Part shown: piece after piece, positions 17,645-33,998 of the stretch
Layout: every line of letters starts with the position of its first letter
Position numbering within the stretch: position 1 is the stretch's first letter
Made by a program: the position numbers and the translations under genes
NCBI RefSeq assembly: GCF_019469205.1
Contig: NZ_CP048265.1
Coordinates: forward strand, 1-64,000
Length of the DNA stretch: 64,000 nucleotides
Reading direction: 5' to 3'
Source: Gilliamella sp. ESL0405
Lineage (GTDB): Bacteria > Pseudomonadota > Gammaproteobacteria > Enterobacterales > Orbaceae
The notes under the pieces: model-generated
Database searches by the model: none
What the model was told of the DNA's origin: nothing
Seen by the model: only the letters and a program-made list of their open reading frames with translations

Positions 17645-18157
17645 TTGAGCAAAGAATTTGTCATGAAATCGATCATTTTAGCTAACGAGCACGAAACCAT
17701 TTTGTTTGGTCAGCAACTGGCAAAACAATCGCTACACTATTTATTGAATCATGATAGTGCAATAGTTATCTATCTTATTGGAGACCTTGGCGCAGGAAAA
17801 ACGACATTTAGTCGTGGTTTTTTACAACAATTAGGTCATATCGGTAATGTTAAAAGTCCAACCTATACTTTAGTTGAACCTTATGAGTTTGACGGGTTTA
17901 GTGTTTATCATTTCGATCTATATCGGCTTAGTGATCCTGAAGAGTTGGAGTTTATGGGGATTCGTGAATATTTTGCTGCAAAATCTATTTGCTTAATTGA
18001 GTGGCCCAATCAAGCTCAAGGTATTTTACCTAACGCCGATATCGAAATTCATTTGGATTATTTGGCGCTTGAACGTAGTGTTTGTTTAGAAGCAAAAACA
18101 GATACCGGCCAAGCTATTATCAATCAATTAAACGATGAACTAGTGAAAAAACAATGA
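17645..18157 (+). CDS. tsaE: TsaE, ATPase of tRNA t6A synthesis
   Basis: TsaE is the P-loop ATPase that drives cycles of the TsaBD complex making t6A37 in tRNA. Walker [14 protein letters not shown] lies near residues 46-58, followed by [11 protein letters not shown] and HFDLYRL. The start is uncertain: TTG 17645 lies 7 nt after AAGGA, while ATG 17663 gives the usual family N-terminus but a weaker ribosome site. TATAAT is at 17627. It overlaps amiB by 4 nt and begins the tsaE-amiB-mutL-miaA-hfq-hflX-hflK-hflC series. Confidence 0.93.
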   Translation: MSKEFVMKSIILANEHETILFGQQLAKQSLHYLLNHDSAIVIYLIGDLGAGKTTFSRGFLQQLGHIGNVKSPTYTLVEPYEFDGFSVYHFDLYRLSDPEELEFMGIREYFAAKSICLIEWPNQAQGILPNADIEIHLDYLALERSVCLEAKTDTGQAIINQLNDELVKKQ

Positions 18158-18921
18158 AAAAACTACTCACTTTTTTAATGCTTTTACTTCTTTGCAGTTC
18201 AGCTTATGCCGCCAAAGTAATTATTGCTGTTGATGCAGGACATGGTGGTAAAGATTCGGGTGCAGTAGGTAAAAACAAATTGTATGAAAAGACAGTCACC
18301 CTGTCTATTGCTAAAAAACTGACTAATTTATTAAATAAAGATCCCCAATTTAATGGGGTGCTCACTCGAACTGATGATAATTTTATTTCTGTTGCAGAGC
18401 GTTCAGAAATTGCCCGCAATAATAAGGCCAGTTTATTGATTTCGATTCATGCTGATGCGGCACCAAACCGAAAAGCGACCGGTGCTTCAGTTTGGGTATT
18501 ATCGACCAAACGGGCTGATACGGAGCTGGGTCGCTGGTTAGAGCAAGATGAAAAACAGTCTCAGTTATTAGGTGGCGCCGGTGATGCCTTGAGCGAAGAT
18601 CACAATCCCCATTTGAGTCAAGCTGTGATCGATTTACAATTTTCCTACTCTCAACGTGTAGGATATGAGCTGGCAACGCAAGTGATAAAAGAGATGAATC
18701 GGGTTATTAAATTACATAAACATAAGCCCGAACATGCAAGTTTAGGGGTATTACGTTCGCCTGATATTCCGTCAATCTTAGTTGAAGTGGGCTTTATTTC
18801 TAATCAAGGCGAAGAGAGCTTACTTGCAAATAATGCACATCAAGAGAAAATTGCCAAAGCAATTTATCGAGGTGTTAAAAACTATGTAAAACAAAATCCG
18901 AAATTTGGAGAGCAACATTAA
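18154..18921 (+). CDS. amiB: N-acetylmuramoyl-L-alanine amidase, catalytic domain only
   Basis: This periplasmic zinc amidase cleaves septal peptidoglycan. A signal peptide ([11 protein letters not shown]) is followed directly by an Amidase_3 domain. Zinc ligands are in DAGHGGKD (His near 31), the Glu in LYEKTV, and SIHADAA. The catalytic Glu is in VEVGFISN near 218. E. coli AmiB is 445 residues with an N-terminal AMIN domain and a C-terminal LysM; this 255-residue protein has neither. It overlaps tsaE by 4 nt and abuts mutL, as in enteric bacteria. Confidence 0.9.
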   Translation: MKKLLTFLMLLLLCSSAYAAKVIIAVDAGHGGKDSGAVGKNKLYEKTVTLSIAKKLTNLLNKDPQFNGVLTRTDDNFISVAERSEIARNNKASLLISIHADAAPNRKATGASVWVLSTKRADTELGRWLEQDEKQSQLLGGAGDALSEDHNPHLSQAVIDLQFSYSQRVGYELATQVIKEMNRVIKLHKHKPEHASLGVLRSPDIPSILVEVGFISNQGEESLLANNAHQEKIAKAIYRGVKNYVKQNPKFGEQH

Positions 18922-20774
18922 TGGCAATTCATATTCTATCACCTCAATTAGCTAATCAAATCGCAGCAGGTGAAGTGGTAGAACGACCGGCATCGGTTAT
19001 TAAGGAGTTAGTTGAAAATAGCCTTGATGCCGGCAGTACACAAATCGATATTGATTTAGAACAAGGTGGCTGTAAGCTAATTCGTATTCGTGATAATGGT
19101 TGTGGGATAGCCAAAGATGAACTGGCTTTAGCCCTAGCGCGTCATGCAACCAGTAAAATTACCACGCTTGATGATTTAGATTCGATAATGAGTCTTGGCT
19201 TTCGTGGCGAAGCGCTAGCCAGTATTAGCTCTGTTGCCAGATTAACGCTAACTTCTCGTACGGCTGAACAATCAGAAGCATGGCAAGTTTATGCTGAAGG
19301 CCGGGATATGCAGCCAACAATCAAGCCTGCCGCTCATCCTGTGGGGTCAACAGTTGAAGTGCTTGATCTATTTTACAATACGCCGGCAAGGCGCCGTTTT
19401 CTTAAAACTGAGAAAACCGAATTTATGCATATTGAGGAGTTTGTCCGACGAATTGCGCTAGCTCGGCCAGATGTGACTTTTAATTTACAGCACAATGGTA
19501 AGCTCGTTAAACAGTATCGTACTCAAGAGTTAGCAAAAAGGGTTGAAATGGTTTGTGGGCGAGCGTTTATGCAAAAAGCGGTCAAATTGGATTGGCAACA
19601 TGATGATTTAATTATTCAAGGCTGGGTGACCAGTAGCGAAGTGAGTGATCTGCAATATTTTTATGTTAATGGTCGAGTCATTAAAGATAAACTCTTAAAT
19701 CATGCTTTACGACAAGCTTATGTCAGTCGTACCAATGAACAACAAAGTTATGTCGTATTTTTACAAATTGACCCTAAACAAGTCGATGTTAATGTTCATC
19801 CCGCTAAGCATGAAGTGCGTTTTCATGAAGCGAGGCTTGTGCATGATTTTGTTTATCAAGCTATCGTTATGGCGTTAGAGTCTGATTTGCCTTCTATAGC
19901 CACAGACCAACCTGCTATTATGCCAAATCGATCTGCTGCCGGTGAAAACATCTTTAATCACCCTAAATCGCCGCAATCTTATCAAACCGTCAATCCGCTA
20001 CCGAAAAAACAGGCTAATCATATTAAAGAAAATACAGCTTATGGGCAGTTAGTAAAGGTTGAGCCGCAACTGGAATTGGTTGCAGCATCTGAAGTGATTG
20101 AATCGTCACAAGAAACTATTACTGAACCACAAAAAGCGGTGATAGATGCGTTATTTCCGAAACGAAATACGCCATTACAAACGTTACATCAACAGCTTGA
20201 TAGTGCGTCATTAGTCCAATTTGGTCGGGTGTTGACGGTCATTCAACCTGATATCGCCTTATTGGAAAAGTATGAAGATAATCAGCAAAAGTTTATGTTA
20301 ATGAATCTACCAATTGCGCAACAAAAAGTAACTGCAATCAAATTATTAACTCAAGAATCGGAAAAATTACTTATTCCACTGACTATTTTAGTTAATCATA
20401 AAGAACAGCAAGTGTTAGCCACTTATCAACCACAATTGCAGTTTTTAGGCTTTGATTTTTATGTTGATAAAGCTAAACTCCATTTACAAAGCGTGCCTAA
20501 AATGTTGCGAACAATGAATTGGCAACAGCTCTTACCTAGTTTAATCGCTTATCTGACATCATCAGATAAAGACAACGAGAAGGGTATTGATCCAACGCAA
20601 ATAGCAGCATGGTTAGCAAGCCAATGCGATGATAATCGTACGGCGAGTTGGAGCGTTGCCAAAGTGATACAACTATTAGCGCAATTAGAGCAGATTGATG
20701 CTCAGTTATTACAACAAACGACATTTTTACATCCCGTTGATCTCCAATCATTTACTCAATCAATGTTATCATGA
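18921..20774 (+). CDS. mutL: DNA mismatch repair protein MutL
   Basis: MutL links mismatch recognition by MutS to MutH and UvrD. The GHKL ATPase motifs are at the N-terminus: [13 protein letters not shown] near 34, [11 protein letters not shown] near 60, and [14 protein letters not shown] near 95. [12 protein letters not shown] follows near 147. After a variable linker (about 340-430), the C-terminal dimerisation domain spans the last 190 residues. No metal endonuclease DQHAxxER motif is visible, as expected for species with MutH. The start overlaps the amiB stop codon, and miaA overlaps its end by 4 nt. Confidence 0.97.
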   Translation: MAIHILSPQLANQIAAGEVVERPASVIKELVENSLDAGSTQIDIDLEQGGCKLIRIRDNGCGIAKDELALALARHATSKITTLDDLDSIMSLGFRGEALASISSVARLTLTSRTAEQSEAWQVYAEGRDMQPTIKPAAHPVGSTVEVLDLFYNTPARRRFLKTEKTEFMHIEEFVRRIALARPDVTFNLQHNGKLVKQYRTQELAKRVEMVCGRAFMQKAVKLDWQHDDLIIQGWVTSSEVSDLQYFYVNGRVIKDKLLNHALRQAYVSRTNEQQSYVVFLQIDPKQVDVNVHPAKHEVRFHEARLVHDFVYQAIVMALESDLPSIATDQPAIMPNRSAAGENIFNHPKSPQSYQTVNPLPKKQANHIKENTAYGQLVKVEPQLELVAASEVIESSQETITEPQKAVIDALFPKRNTPLQTLHQQLDSASLVQFGRVLTVIQPDIALLEKYEDNQQKFMLMNLPIAQQKVTAIKLLTQESEKLLIPLTILVNHKEQQVLATYQPQLQFLGFDFYVDKAKLHLQSVPKMLRTMNWQQLLPSLIAYLTSSDKDNEKGIDPTQIAAWLASQCDDNRTASWSVAKVIQLLAQLEQIDAQLLQQTTFLHPVDLQSFTQSMLS

Positions 20775-21682
20775 ACAAACCAAAAATTATTTCGTTAATG
20801 GGGCCAACCGCTTCGGGCAAAACCGCCTTTGCAATGGCTCTTGCTGATAAATACCCAATTGATATCATCAGTGTTGATTCAGCACTGATTTATCGAGGAA
20901 TGGATATCGGTACCGCTAAACCCACTCAAGATGAACAAAAACAGTATCCACATAAGCTGATTGATATTTGTGATCCGGCGCAGAGCTATTCGGCTGCCAA
21001 TTTTCGCCATGATGCGATAGTTGAAATTGAAAATTCACTAAAAAATGGCCGAATTCCATTATTAGTTGGTGGCACCATGCTTTATTTCAAAGCATTAATC
21101 GAAGGTTTATCACCGCTTCCGGCGGCAGATAGTGAAATTCGTCAGCAAATAGAAGAGAAAGCTAATCGATTAGGTTGGCAAGCCATTCATGAGGATTTAA
21201 AAAAGGTGGATCCGGTTTCAGCAAAGCGGATCCACCCAAATGACCCTCAGCGACTAAATCGTGCTCTAGAAGTCTATTTGATTACCGGTAAAAGCTTAAC
21301 TGAGCTAACTGAGCAAAGCGGCGAAGCGTTGCCATATGACATCAAGCAATTTGCTATCATGCCACAAGATAGAGCAGAACTACATCAACGTATTGAACAG
21401 CGCTTTTTACAGATGCTAGATCAGGGGTTTGAAGACGAAGTGAAAACATTGATGCAGCGATCGGATCTGCACTTGAATCTTCCCTCGATTCGTTGTGTTG
21501 GTTATCGGCAGATGTGGGAATATTTAACTGGCGATGTTAGCTATGATGAGATGGTATTTAAAGGTATTTGTGCAACTCGCCAATTAGCTAAAAGACAGAT
21601 CACTTGGCTTCGCGGGTGGCAACAGCCAATTACTTGGCTAAACAGTGATAATAGCGAAACAATGCTTAGTCAGATTTTTTAA
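20771..21682 (+). CDS. miaA: tRNA dimethylallyltransferase MiaA
   Basis: MiaA prenylates A37 of tRNAs reading UNN codons. The P-loop [11 protein letters not shown] lies at residues 11-21. [18 protein letters not shown] near 38 and [11 protein letters not shown] near 100 follow, and [14 protein letters not shown] near 273 is the family end motif. Length 303 is typical. It overlaps mutL by 4 nt, so translation is probably coupled. hfq follows after a 327-nt gap that probably carries its own promoters. Confidence 0.97.
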   Translation: MNKPKIISLMGPTASGKTAFAMALADKYPIDIISVDSALIYRGMDIGTAKPTQDEQKQYPHKLIDICDPAQSYSAANFRHDAIVEIENSLKNGRIPLLVGGTMLYFKALIEGLSPLPAADSEIRQQIEEKANRLGWQAIHEDLKKVDPVSAKRIHPNDPQRLNRALEVYLITGKSLTELTEQSGEALPYDIKQFAIMPQDRAELHQRIEQRFLQMLDQGFEDEVKTLMQRSDLHLNLPSIRCVGYRQMWEYLTGDVSYDEMVFKGICATRQLAKRQITWLRGWQQPITWLNSDNSETMLSQIF

Positions 21683-22009
21683 TCATTAAAAACTGGTCCG
21701 CTTCATTAATTGATAAATTATTTTGCATAACGTTACATTTAATGACAAATTTTTTTCAGTCTGTAAAGAAGTTTTAGGATATTACGACGTTTAAGCATAA
21801 TTTTTCGTTTGTTTTGTGTTAATTTGTTAAAATTTTAGTTATTTGTGCATAAATTGCAGATGAGCGGTTTAAGAGTAGCCTTTTTTATGTTATTTTGATA
21901 ATACTAAATAAGTGTTTTTTTGTTACTTACTAATAAAAAAATATTTTAACTAAAGTATAACTATCACACATACATATTTTATTTTATTATCATTTTAAAG
22001 GATAAACTC
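21683..22009. other. miaA-hfq intergenic region
   Basis: This 327-nt AT-rich gap precedes hfq. No terminator-grade hairpin or gene is visible. In enteric bacteria hfq has its own promoters here, and AT-rich -10-like hexamers are abundant, but none stands out. AAAGGA at about 21998 serves hfq translation. Confidence 0.5.
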
Positions 22010-22255
22010 ATGTCAAAAGGGCAGTCATTACAAGATCCTTACTTAAATTTGCTTCGTCGCGAACACATTCCTGTATCAATCTATTTAGTTAATGGTATTA
22101 AATTACAAGGACAAATAGAATCATTTGATCAATTTGTAATTTTATTAAAAAATACAGTGAGCCAAATGGTTTATAAACATGCTATCTCAACAGTCGTTCC
22201 TTCAAGACCTATTTCAGGATTGGTAACCCAGTCTGAAGAGGAAAGCGAAAGCTGA
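22010..22255 (+). CDS. hfq: RNA chaperone Hfq, short C-terminal tail
   Basis: Hfq is the hexameric Sm-like protein pairing small RNAs with mRNAs. The Sm1 motif ([20 protein letters not shown]) spans residues 4-23. The Sm2 motif [14 protein letters not shown] near 55-68 carries the YKHA uridine-binding signature. The protein has 81 residues against 102 in E. coli, the difference being the disordered tail, which ends in EEESES and is acidic, as expected for the autoregulatory tip. It is followed after 22 nt by hflX. Confidence 0.96.
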   Translation: MSKGQSLQDPYLNLLRREHIPVSIYLVNGIKLQGQIESFDQFVILLKNTVSQMVYKHAISTVVPSRPISGLVTQSEEESES

Positions 22256-22277
22256 TTATTTTCAGTGGAGAATTTGA

Positions 22278-23573
22278 TTGTTTGAGCGATATAAAGGCGG
22301 TGAATCTGCCTTATTAGTCCATGTATTCTTCCCCCAAGAAAGCGATATCGAGGATCTAAAAGAGTTTGAAGTATTAGTTTCTTCAGCTCAAATAGACATT
22401 CTCGATATCGTGACAACTTCAAGAAAATCACCACAAGCCAAATATTTTATCGGCGAGGGTAAAGCCCTAGAAATCGCTGAAAAAGTTAAGCAACTTGAAG
22501 CATCGGTTATTTTAGTCAATCATACACTAACACCCACTCAAGAACGTAACCTTGAAAAACTGTGCGAATGCCGTGTAGTTGATCGAACAGGATTGATTCT
22601 CGATATTTTTGCTCAGCGAGCCAGAACGCATGAAGGTAAACTGCAAGTAGAGTTAGCCCAATTGCAATATCTTTCCACTCGTTTAGTTCGAGGATGGACA
22701 CATTTAGAACGCCAAAAAGGTGGGATAGGATTGCGTGGTCCCGGTGAAACTCAGTTAGAAACGGATAGACGCTTAATCCGGCATCGAATTCAATTAATTT
22801 TATCCCGACTTGCCAAAGTTGAAAAACAGCGTAATCAAAATCGCCAATCAAGAAACAAAGCCGATCTGCCTACCGTTTCATTAGTCGGTTATACCAATGC
22901 CGGTAAATCAACACTCTTTAATCAGTTAACAAATGCTGATGTCTATGCCGCAGACCAATTATTTGCAACACTCGATCCAACATTAAGGCGTATTATGGTC
23001 GATGATGTTGGCGAAGTTGTGTTAGCCGATACCGTGGGATTTATTCGTCACTTGCCGCATGATCTTATCGCAGCTTTTAAAGCTACTTTACTTGAAACGC
23101 AAGAAGCGGCACTTTTGCTACATGTTGTTGATGCAGCCGATCCTAACTTACTGGATAATATTCATGCTGTTGATGAAGTACTGTTAGAAATTCAAGCACA
23201 TGAAATCCCAACGTTATTAGTGATGAATAAAATCGATCTCATGGACGACAAACAGCCCTGTATTGATCGTGATGAAAATGGAATGCCAATTCGTGTTTGG
23301 ATTTCTGCGCAAAATGGTTTAGGATTAGATCTCTTATTTATTGCATTAAAAGAAAGGCTTGCTAGACAGATTCAAGTTTGTCAATTAAGCTTACCAACTC
23401 ATTTAGCCAGACTTAGAAGTCGTTTTTATCAGTTAAATGCAGTGGAACATGAATTCATTAATAAAGATGGTAGTTTTCATCTTGATGTGAGGATGCCTTT
23501 AATTGAATGGAATCGCCTCTGTAAACAAGAACCAGATCTGCTATACTTAACCAATACGCAAAATAACAACTAA
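22278..23573 (+). CDS. hflX: Ribosome-associated GTPase HflX
   Basis: HflX is a GTPase that splits stalled ribosomes, for example during heat stress. The N-terminal HflX domain contains [20 protein letters not shown] near 104, the glycine-rich [19 protein letters not shown] near 146, and the G domain. G1 is GYTNAGKST near 205, G3 is DTVGF, and G4 is NKID. A TTG start at 22278 with GGAG 7 nt upstream gives the standard N-terminus (LFERYKGG), matching the family. Its position between hfq and hflK is conserved. Confidence 0.96.
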   Translation: MFERYKGGESALLVHVFFPQESDIEDLKEFEVLVSSAQIDILDIVTTSRKSPQAKYFIGEGKALEIAEKVKQLEASVILVNHTLTPTQERNLEKLCECRVVDRTGLILDIFAQRARTHEGKLQVELAQLQYLSTRLVRGWTHLERQKGGIGLRGPGETQLETDRRLIRHRIQLILSRLAKVEKQRNQNRQSRNKADLPTVSLVGYTNAGKSTLFNQLTNADVYAADQLFATLDPTLRRIMVDDVGEVVLADTVGFIRHLPHDLIAAFKATLLETQEAALLLHVVDAADPNLLDNIHAVDEVLLEIQAHEIPTLLVMNKIDLMDDKQPCIDRDENGMPIRVWISAQNGLGLDLLFIALKERLARQIQVCQLSLPTHLARLRSRFYQLNAVEHEFINKDGSFHLDVRMPLIEWNRLCKQEPDLLYLTNTQNNN

Positions 23574-23601
23574 ACTAATTGTTAAATGGAGCATCTAAAA
23601 T

Positions 23602-24813
23602 ATGGCGTGGAATCAGCCCGGTAATAACGGACAAGATAACGACCCATGGGGAAATAACAACAAAAAACCGTCCAAATCATCAGGCGGTTTATTGGATATC
23701 ATTAATAACCTTCTAAAAAAGGGTAACTCAGGAAACAATAATGGTGGGTCACAAGGCACTAAGTTGCCAATAAATGCCTCAAAAATTATTGGTATTATTG
23801 TTGTCACCCTTATCGTCATTTTGGCAGGAAGTGGGTTTTATACTATTAATCAAAGCCAGCGTGGTGTGATAACTCGCTTTGGTCAAGTTCAGCCAGAAAT
23901 TATTCAACCCGGATTAAATTGGCGAATACCTTTAGTTGATAATTTGTATGTTGTTGATACGCAAGGTACACAAAATTTCAATGTTAAAGGCTATATTGTG
24001 ACCACCGGTGAAAATCTGGTTTATGTTGAGATGAATGTTCAGTATCGTATCAACGATCCGATAAAATATTTATTTAATGTAACAAATGTTAAAGATAGTC
24101 TTCACCAAGCGGCAGATAGTGCACTTAGAACGGCAGTAGGAAGCTCTAATATCGATGCAATTATTTCAGATGGCCGTGCGGCTCTTGAAAGCAGCACTAA
24201 AGATGAGCTAGTTAATGTTATTACGCAGTATGATATGGGGATTAATATCGTTGATTTAAATTTCCAGGTTGCCGGTCCTCCTGATCAAGTTCAAGATGCT
24301 TATGATGATGCGATTCGTGCTCAAGGCGATAGTGAGCGTGAAATCAAAAAAGCTGAAGCCGATAAAGTTCAATTAATCCAGCAAGCAGAAGGTCACTCAG
24401 CAAGAATTATAGCTGATGCAGATGCCTATAAAGTCAAAGTTGAACTCGAAGCAGCGGGTGATGTAGCACGCTTCGAAAAATTACTACCACAATATAAAGC
24501 GGCGCCGGAAATAACCAAAGAGCGTTTATATATCGAGACAATGGAAAAAATATTGAGTAAAACCAATAAAGTCATTGTTAATGATAAAAGTGGTAATTTA
24601 ATGGTATTACCTTTAGAACAATTAATGAAAAATAAAGGTCAACCAGCGACTAATTCAATTGATTCAAATAGCGAATACAATTTTAATACACCAAGTTCTT
24701 CTGAACCAATAATCACTGTACCAGAAGCTAAGAGTGAATCACAACAAAGCGTTAGCCCGAACAATCAGCCAACTGATAGAACAATGCGGGAACCGCGGTT
24801 TATTGGACGTTAA
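23602..24813 (+). CDS. hflK: HflK, modulator of FtsH protease
   Basis: HflK and HflC form a large inner-membrane SPFH cage around FtsH, regulating its proteolysis. The 403-residue protein has a Gly/Asn-rich cytosolic N-terminus (residues 1-55), one membrane segment (IIGIIVVTLIVILAGSGF, about 57-74) and a periplasmic SPFH domain with the stretch RGVITRFGQVQPEIIQPGLNW just after it. An Ala/Glu-rich helical region (about 250-310) and a low-complexity tail follow. It is 12 nt before hflC. Confidence 0.96.
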   Translation: MAWNQPGNNGQDNDPWGNNNKKPSKSSGGLLDIINNLLKKGNSGNNNGGSQGTKLPINASKIIGIIVVTLIVILAGSGFYTINQSQRGVITRFGQVQPEIIQPGLNWRIPLVDNLYVVDTQGTQNFNVKGYIVTTGENLVYVEMNVQYRINDPIKYLFNVTNVKDSLHQAADSALRTAVGSSNIDAIISDGRAALESSTKDELVNVITQYDMGINIVDLNFQVAGPPDQVQDAYDDAIRAQGDSEREIKKAEADKVQLIQQAEGHSARIIADADAYKVKVELEAAGDVARFEKLLPQYKAAPEITKERLYIETMEKILSKTNKVIVNDKSGNLMVLPLEQLMKNKGQPATNSIDSNSEYNFNTPSSSEPIITVPEAKSESQQSVSPNNQPTDRTMREPRFIGR

Positions 24814-24825
24814 GGAGAAATATAA

Positions 24826-25788
24826 ATGCGTAAATTATTGATTCCTCTTGTTTTGATTTTAATTGGTGTACTTGTCTCAAGTGTCTACGTGATTGAAGAA
24901 GGAACTCGTGGTGTGGTTTTACGATTCAATAAAATTATTGAGTTATCAACACCGGGACTACATTTTAAAATTCCAGGTATGGATAGCGTTAAAGTTATTG
25001 ATGCAAAAATTCAAACAACCAATAGTTCAAATAATAATCGAGAACAACGATTTTTTAATGTTCAGAAAAAAGAGTTGATTGTAGACTATTTTGTGCAATG
25101 GAAAATTGTGGATTTTAACCGTTATTATGAAACAATTGCCGGCGGTAATAATGTCGAAGATTTATTATTAGCTCGTTTAAACGGACGGTTAAGAGCTGAG
25201 ATCGGTAAACTCAGTAATGAAGACATTATCAACGATTCTAATGCAGATACTAAATCACGTAACTCATTAATGATTCGTGTGAAAGATGCTTTAAATGGTA
25301 CTCATCATGAAACAGTTGATAATACACCGATCGATAAACTTGTAAATGATGCTAAGAAAGATCCGGAAGGTTCTAAAACCAGCTTACGAGCATTTGGTGT
25401 TGAAGTGATTGATGTGCGAATTAAAAAGATCAATTTCCCGGATGCGGTTTCTGGTTCTATCTATGCAAGAATGCGAGCTGAACGTGAAGTTATTGCACGT
25501 GATAAACGTTTTGAAGGTGTCAAAAAAGCTGAAGAAACACGAGCAAGTGCGACTTTACAAGCCACTAAAATATTATCTGAAGCAGAACGCCAATCACGTG
25601 CTACCCGCGGTGAGGGCGACGCCAATGCAGCTAAACTTTATGCCGATGCATTTAGTAAAGATAAAGAATTTTTTAGCTTTATTCGTAGCTTAAAAGCTTA
25701 TGAACAAAGCTTTGTTGGCAATGATGTTATGGTCATTAGCCCGGATAGTGAATTTTTCCAATATATGAAATTAAAATCTGATAAATAA
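24826..25788 (+). CDS. hflC: HflC, modulator of FtsH protease
   Basis: This is the partner of HflK. It has a 320-residue SPFH protein with an N-terminal signal-anchor (residues 4-22), EEGTRGVVLRFNKI directly after it, and a long charged helix rich in Ala/Glu/Arg (about 225-275). The end is shorter than HflK. AAGGAGA lies 7 nt before the ATG. It is followed 19 bp later by purA, which therefore may be read from the same transcript. Confidence 0.96.
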   Translation: MRKLLIPLVLILIGVLVSSVYVIEEGTRGVVLRFNKIIELSTPGLHFKIPGMDSVKVIDAKIQTTNSSNNNREQRFFNVQKKELIVDYFVQWKIVDFNRYYETIAGGNNVEDLLLARLNGRLRAEIGKLSNEDIINDSNADTKSRNSLMIRVKDALNGTHHETVDNTPIDKLVNDAKKDPEGSKTSLRAFGVEVIDVRIKKINFPDAVSGSIYARMRAEREVIARDKRFEGVKKAEETRASATLQATKILSEAERQSRATRGEGDANAAKLYADAFSKDKEFFSFIRSLKAYEQSFVGNDVMVISPDSEFFQYMKLKSDK

Positions 25789-25804
25789 CTGAATGAGTAA
25801 ATAG

Positions 25805-27106
<1,302 letters not shown>

Positions 27107-27114
27107 TTGTAAAT

Positions 27115-27144
27115 AAAAAATCGGGAGCATTTTCCCGATTTTTT
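27115..27144. terminator. Rho-independent terminator after purA
   Basis: TCGGGA and TCCCGA, extended by an A run on the left and a T run on the right, form a stem closing a 6-nt loop, 8 bp past the purA stop. Confidence 0.85.
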
Positions 27145-27193
27145 ATTTTTAGGATATTAAAAATAAAAATAGTTAACTGAGTATGAGGACATT

Positions 27194-28375
27194 ATGGCTA
27201 AATTAGGGACGCCGTTATCACCCACTTCAACCAAAGTTATGCTGTGTGGCGCAGGTGAATTGGCTAAAGAAGTGGTGATAGAACTACAAAGGTTTGGTTG
27301 TGAAGTTATTGCTGTTGATCGCTATGCGAATGCGCCAGCAATGCAAGTTGCTCATCGTTATCATATTATTAATATGCTAGATGGTAATGAACTGAGAAAA
27401 ATTATTGAACAGGAAAAACCCGATTTTATTGTTCCAGAAATCGAAGCCATTGCAACGCAAACTTTAGTTGAATTAGAGCAAGAAGGATTTACCGTTATTC
27501 CCACTGCAAAAGCAGTCGAGTTAACCATGAATAGAGAAGGAATTCGTCGCCTTGCTGCTGAACAACTAAATCTACCTACTTCACCTTATCGGTTTGCTTC
27601 AACCGAAAAAGAATTTAAAGATGCGGTAAAAGAGATTGGTTACCCCTGCTTAGTTAAACCAGTGATGAGCTCTTCCGGTAAAGGGCAAACATTATTACGT
27701 AGTGAAGCTGATCTACAATTAGCTTGGAAATATGCACAAGAAGGTGGTCGAGCTGGTGGCGGTAAAGTCATTATAGAAGGTTTTATCGACTTTGATTACG
27801 AAATTACCTTATTAACCGTTAGGCATATCAATGGTGTCTCTTATTGTGAACCGATTGGGCATCGTCAGGAAAAAGGCGATTATCGTGAATCTTGGCAGCC
27901 TCAACAAATGTCTTGTAACGCTTTAGAGCAAGCAAAAGATATTGCAACTAAAATAACACAAGCATTAGGCGGGCACGGTTTATTTGGTGTCGAACTGTTT
28001 GTTAAAGGTGATAAAGTTTGGTTTAGTGAAGTATCGCCTCGTCCTCATGATACCGGAATGGTAACCTTAATTTCGCAAAATTTATCTGAATTTGCCTTAC
28101 ATGCCAGAGCTATATTAGGCTTACCTATTCCACTTATTGAACAATATCATGCTAGTGCATCGGTGGTGATAATGGTTGAAGGTGAATCAAAACAGGTATC
28201 GTTCACAAATTTAGATAACGCATTAAGTCAACCAAATACTGATTTACGTTTATTTGGCAAGCCACAAGTTGAAGGTTGCCGAAGAATGGGGGTTGCACTT
28301 GCAAGCGCTGTAACAGTGGAAGAAGCAATAAATAAAGCCGATGCTATTGTAAAACAGTTAAAAATAACCCTATAG
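27194..28375 (+). CDS. purT: Formate-dependent GAR transformylase 2
   Basis: PurT makes formyl-GAR from GAR, formate and ATP in purine synthesis. This is a 393-residue ATP-grasp protein. The N-terminal domain has [16 protein letters not shown] near 17. The central ATP-grasp contains [14 protein letters not shown] near 152, and [13 protein letters not shown] near 278 holds Mg ligands. Length fits E. coli PurT (392). It is separated from purA by a terminator; its own promoter should lie in the 50-bp gap. The rrn promoter follows. Confidence 0.97.
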   Translation: MAKLGTPLSPTSTKVMLCGAGELAKEVVIELQRFGCEVIAVDRYANAPAMQVAHRYHIINMLDGNELRKIIEQEKPDFIVPEIEAIATQTLVELEQEGFTVIPTAKAVELTMNREGIRRLAAEQLNLPTSPYRFASTEKEFKDAVKEIGYPCLVKPVMSSSGKGQTLLRSEADLQLAWKYAQEGGRAGGGKVIIEGFIDFDYEITLLTVRHINGVSYCEPIGHRQEKGDYRESWQPQQMSCNALEQAKDIATKITQALGGHGLFGVELFVKGDKVWFSEVSPRPHDTGMVTLISQNLSEFALHARAILGLPIPLIEQYHASASVVIMVEGESKQVSFTNLDNALSQPNTDLRLFGKPQVEGCRRMGVALASAVTVEEAINKADAIVKQLKITL

Positions 28376-28438
28376 GGCATTACTTTGTGTAAAAAGCAAT
28401 CACTTAATTCAAAAAAAGCAAATTTTGCAAAATAGGGG

Positions 28439-28467
28439 TTGACGTAAACATGTGAAGTGAGTAACAT
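28439..28467 (+). promoter_or_regulatory. rrn operon promoter
   Basis: TTGACG and TAACAT are separated by 17 bp, preceded by an A/T-rich UP-like stretch and followed by an ACGCAACCC discriminator. Position 210 bp before mature 16S fits an rrn P promoter. Confidence 0.75.
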
Positions 28468-28528
28468 ACGCAACCCTTGAGACAGCAAACTAAAACAACA
28501 AAATGTTTAGTTAAATTTAAAGCTGTCA

Positions 28529-28540
28529 GCTCTTTAAAAA
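28529..28540 (+). promoter_or_regulatory. boxA-like antitermination site, rrn leader
   Basis: GCTCTTTAAAAA matches the boxA core (TGCTCTTTAACA) bound by NusB/S10 in rRNA leaders. A second boxA is at 30543 before 23S. Confidence 0.65.
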
Positions 28541-28676
28541 TAAGAAACAGACAATCTGTGTGGGCACTTGCGAGACGAAAAATTAAAAGTCTACGGACTC
28601 AAAAATTAAGTCTTGATAAGTGACACTGAAGATTCATTTGAATTATGTCAGAGACAGTTATTGAGCATCAAACTTT

Positions 28677-30214
<1,538 letters not shown>

Positions 30215-30269
30215 CGAAGTGCTCGTAAGTGTTCACACAGATTGTTTGTTAAGAAAGAGTCACTTTATT

Positions 30270-30346
<77 letters not shown>

Positions 30347-30398
30347 ATTCAACGGCATTGAGCGAGCCAGCTTGAGACGTTGGAGAAGTGAAAATAAT

Positions 30399-30474
30399 GG
30401 GGCTATAGCTCAGCTGGGAGAGCGCCTGCCTTGCACGCAGGAGGCCAGCGGTTCGATCCCGCTTAGCTCCACCA
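30399..30474 (+). tRNA. alaT: tRNA-Ala (TGC)
   Basis: A 76-nt cloverleaf with acceptor GGGGCTA/TAGCTCC (one G-T pair at 3-70 as is typical of tRNA-Ala), anticodon TGC in CTTGCAC and encoded CCA. It follows tRNA-Ile by 52 nt in the rrn spacer. Confidence 0.98.
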
Positions 30475-30542
30475 TTAAAGCCGTCTCTTTTGAAAATTAA
30501 ATTATGTTTGTATTTACTTTTAAGAGTAAATAGAAAGATAAA

Positions 30543-30554
30543 GCTCTTTAACAA
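30543..30554 (+). promoter_or_regulatory. boxA before 23S rRNA
   Basis: GCTCTTTAACAA is a near-perfect boxA antitermination element 124 nt before mature 23S. Confidence 0.7.
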
Positions 30555-30678
30555 TTAGGAACAAGCTGAAAGAAACGAGTTCTCGTTTTTACGGAAGGCA
30601 TTTGTAAGAAAGTATGAATGTGAAGAAGTAGAAAAGAGAAAAAAGCGTAATTGAAACCAAGACAACTGTGAGTTGTAA

Positions 30679-33577
<2,899 letters not shown>

Positions 33578-33726
33578 ACAACTCGGAGTTGTTTTGGGTT
33601 ACGCAAGTTGAGAGTAAGAAATCATTGAAAGATGATGAAAGATTGATAAAACAGTTTGTTCCGGATTGAGCGATTGATGCAGACATGCGATAATGCGCAT
33701 CAATTGAAGAAAGAGAAGACAGAATA

Positions 33727-33845
33727 TGTCTGGCGGTAATAGCGCGGTGGTCCCACCTGACCCCATGCCGAACTCAGAAGTGAAACGCCGTAGTGCCGAT
33801 GGTAGTGTGGGTATTACCCATGTGAGAGTAGGGTGCCGCCAGACT
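33727..33845 (+). rRNA. rrf: 5S ribosomal RNA
   Basis: A 119-nt gene with terminal stem TGTCTGGCGG/CCGCCAGAC and the conserved CCCCATGCCGAACTCAGAAG. It lies 149 nt after 23S. Confidence 0.97.
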
Positions 33846-33860
33846 TTTAAATTAGAGCGA

Positions 33861-33888
33861 AAGCCCAGCAGAGATGCTGGGCTTTTTT
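33861..33888 (+). terminator. rrn operon terminator
   Basis: AAGCCCAGC and GCTGGGCTT form a 9-bp GC-rich stem with a 6-nt loop followed by a T run, 15 bp after 5S. Confidence 0.92.
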
Positions 33889-33998
33889 GCTATTTGCCGT
33901 TTAGATTTTGTGTAAATAATTTGGCATAATCATTTATTTGTTTGTGATTTTCTATATCATAAAATGTAATATCAAACATCAAGTGTTGTAGGAACGAG

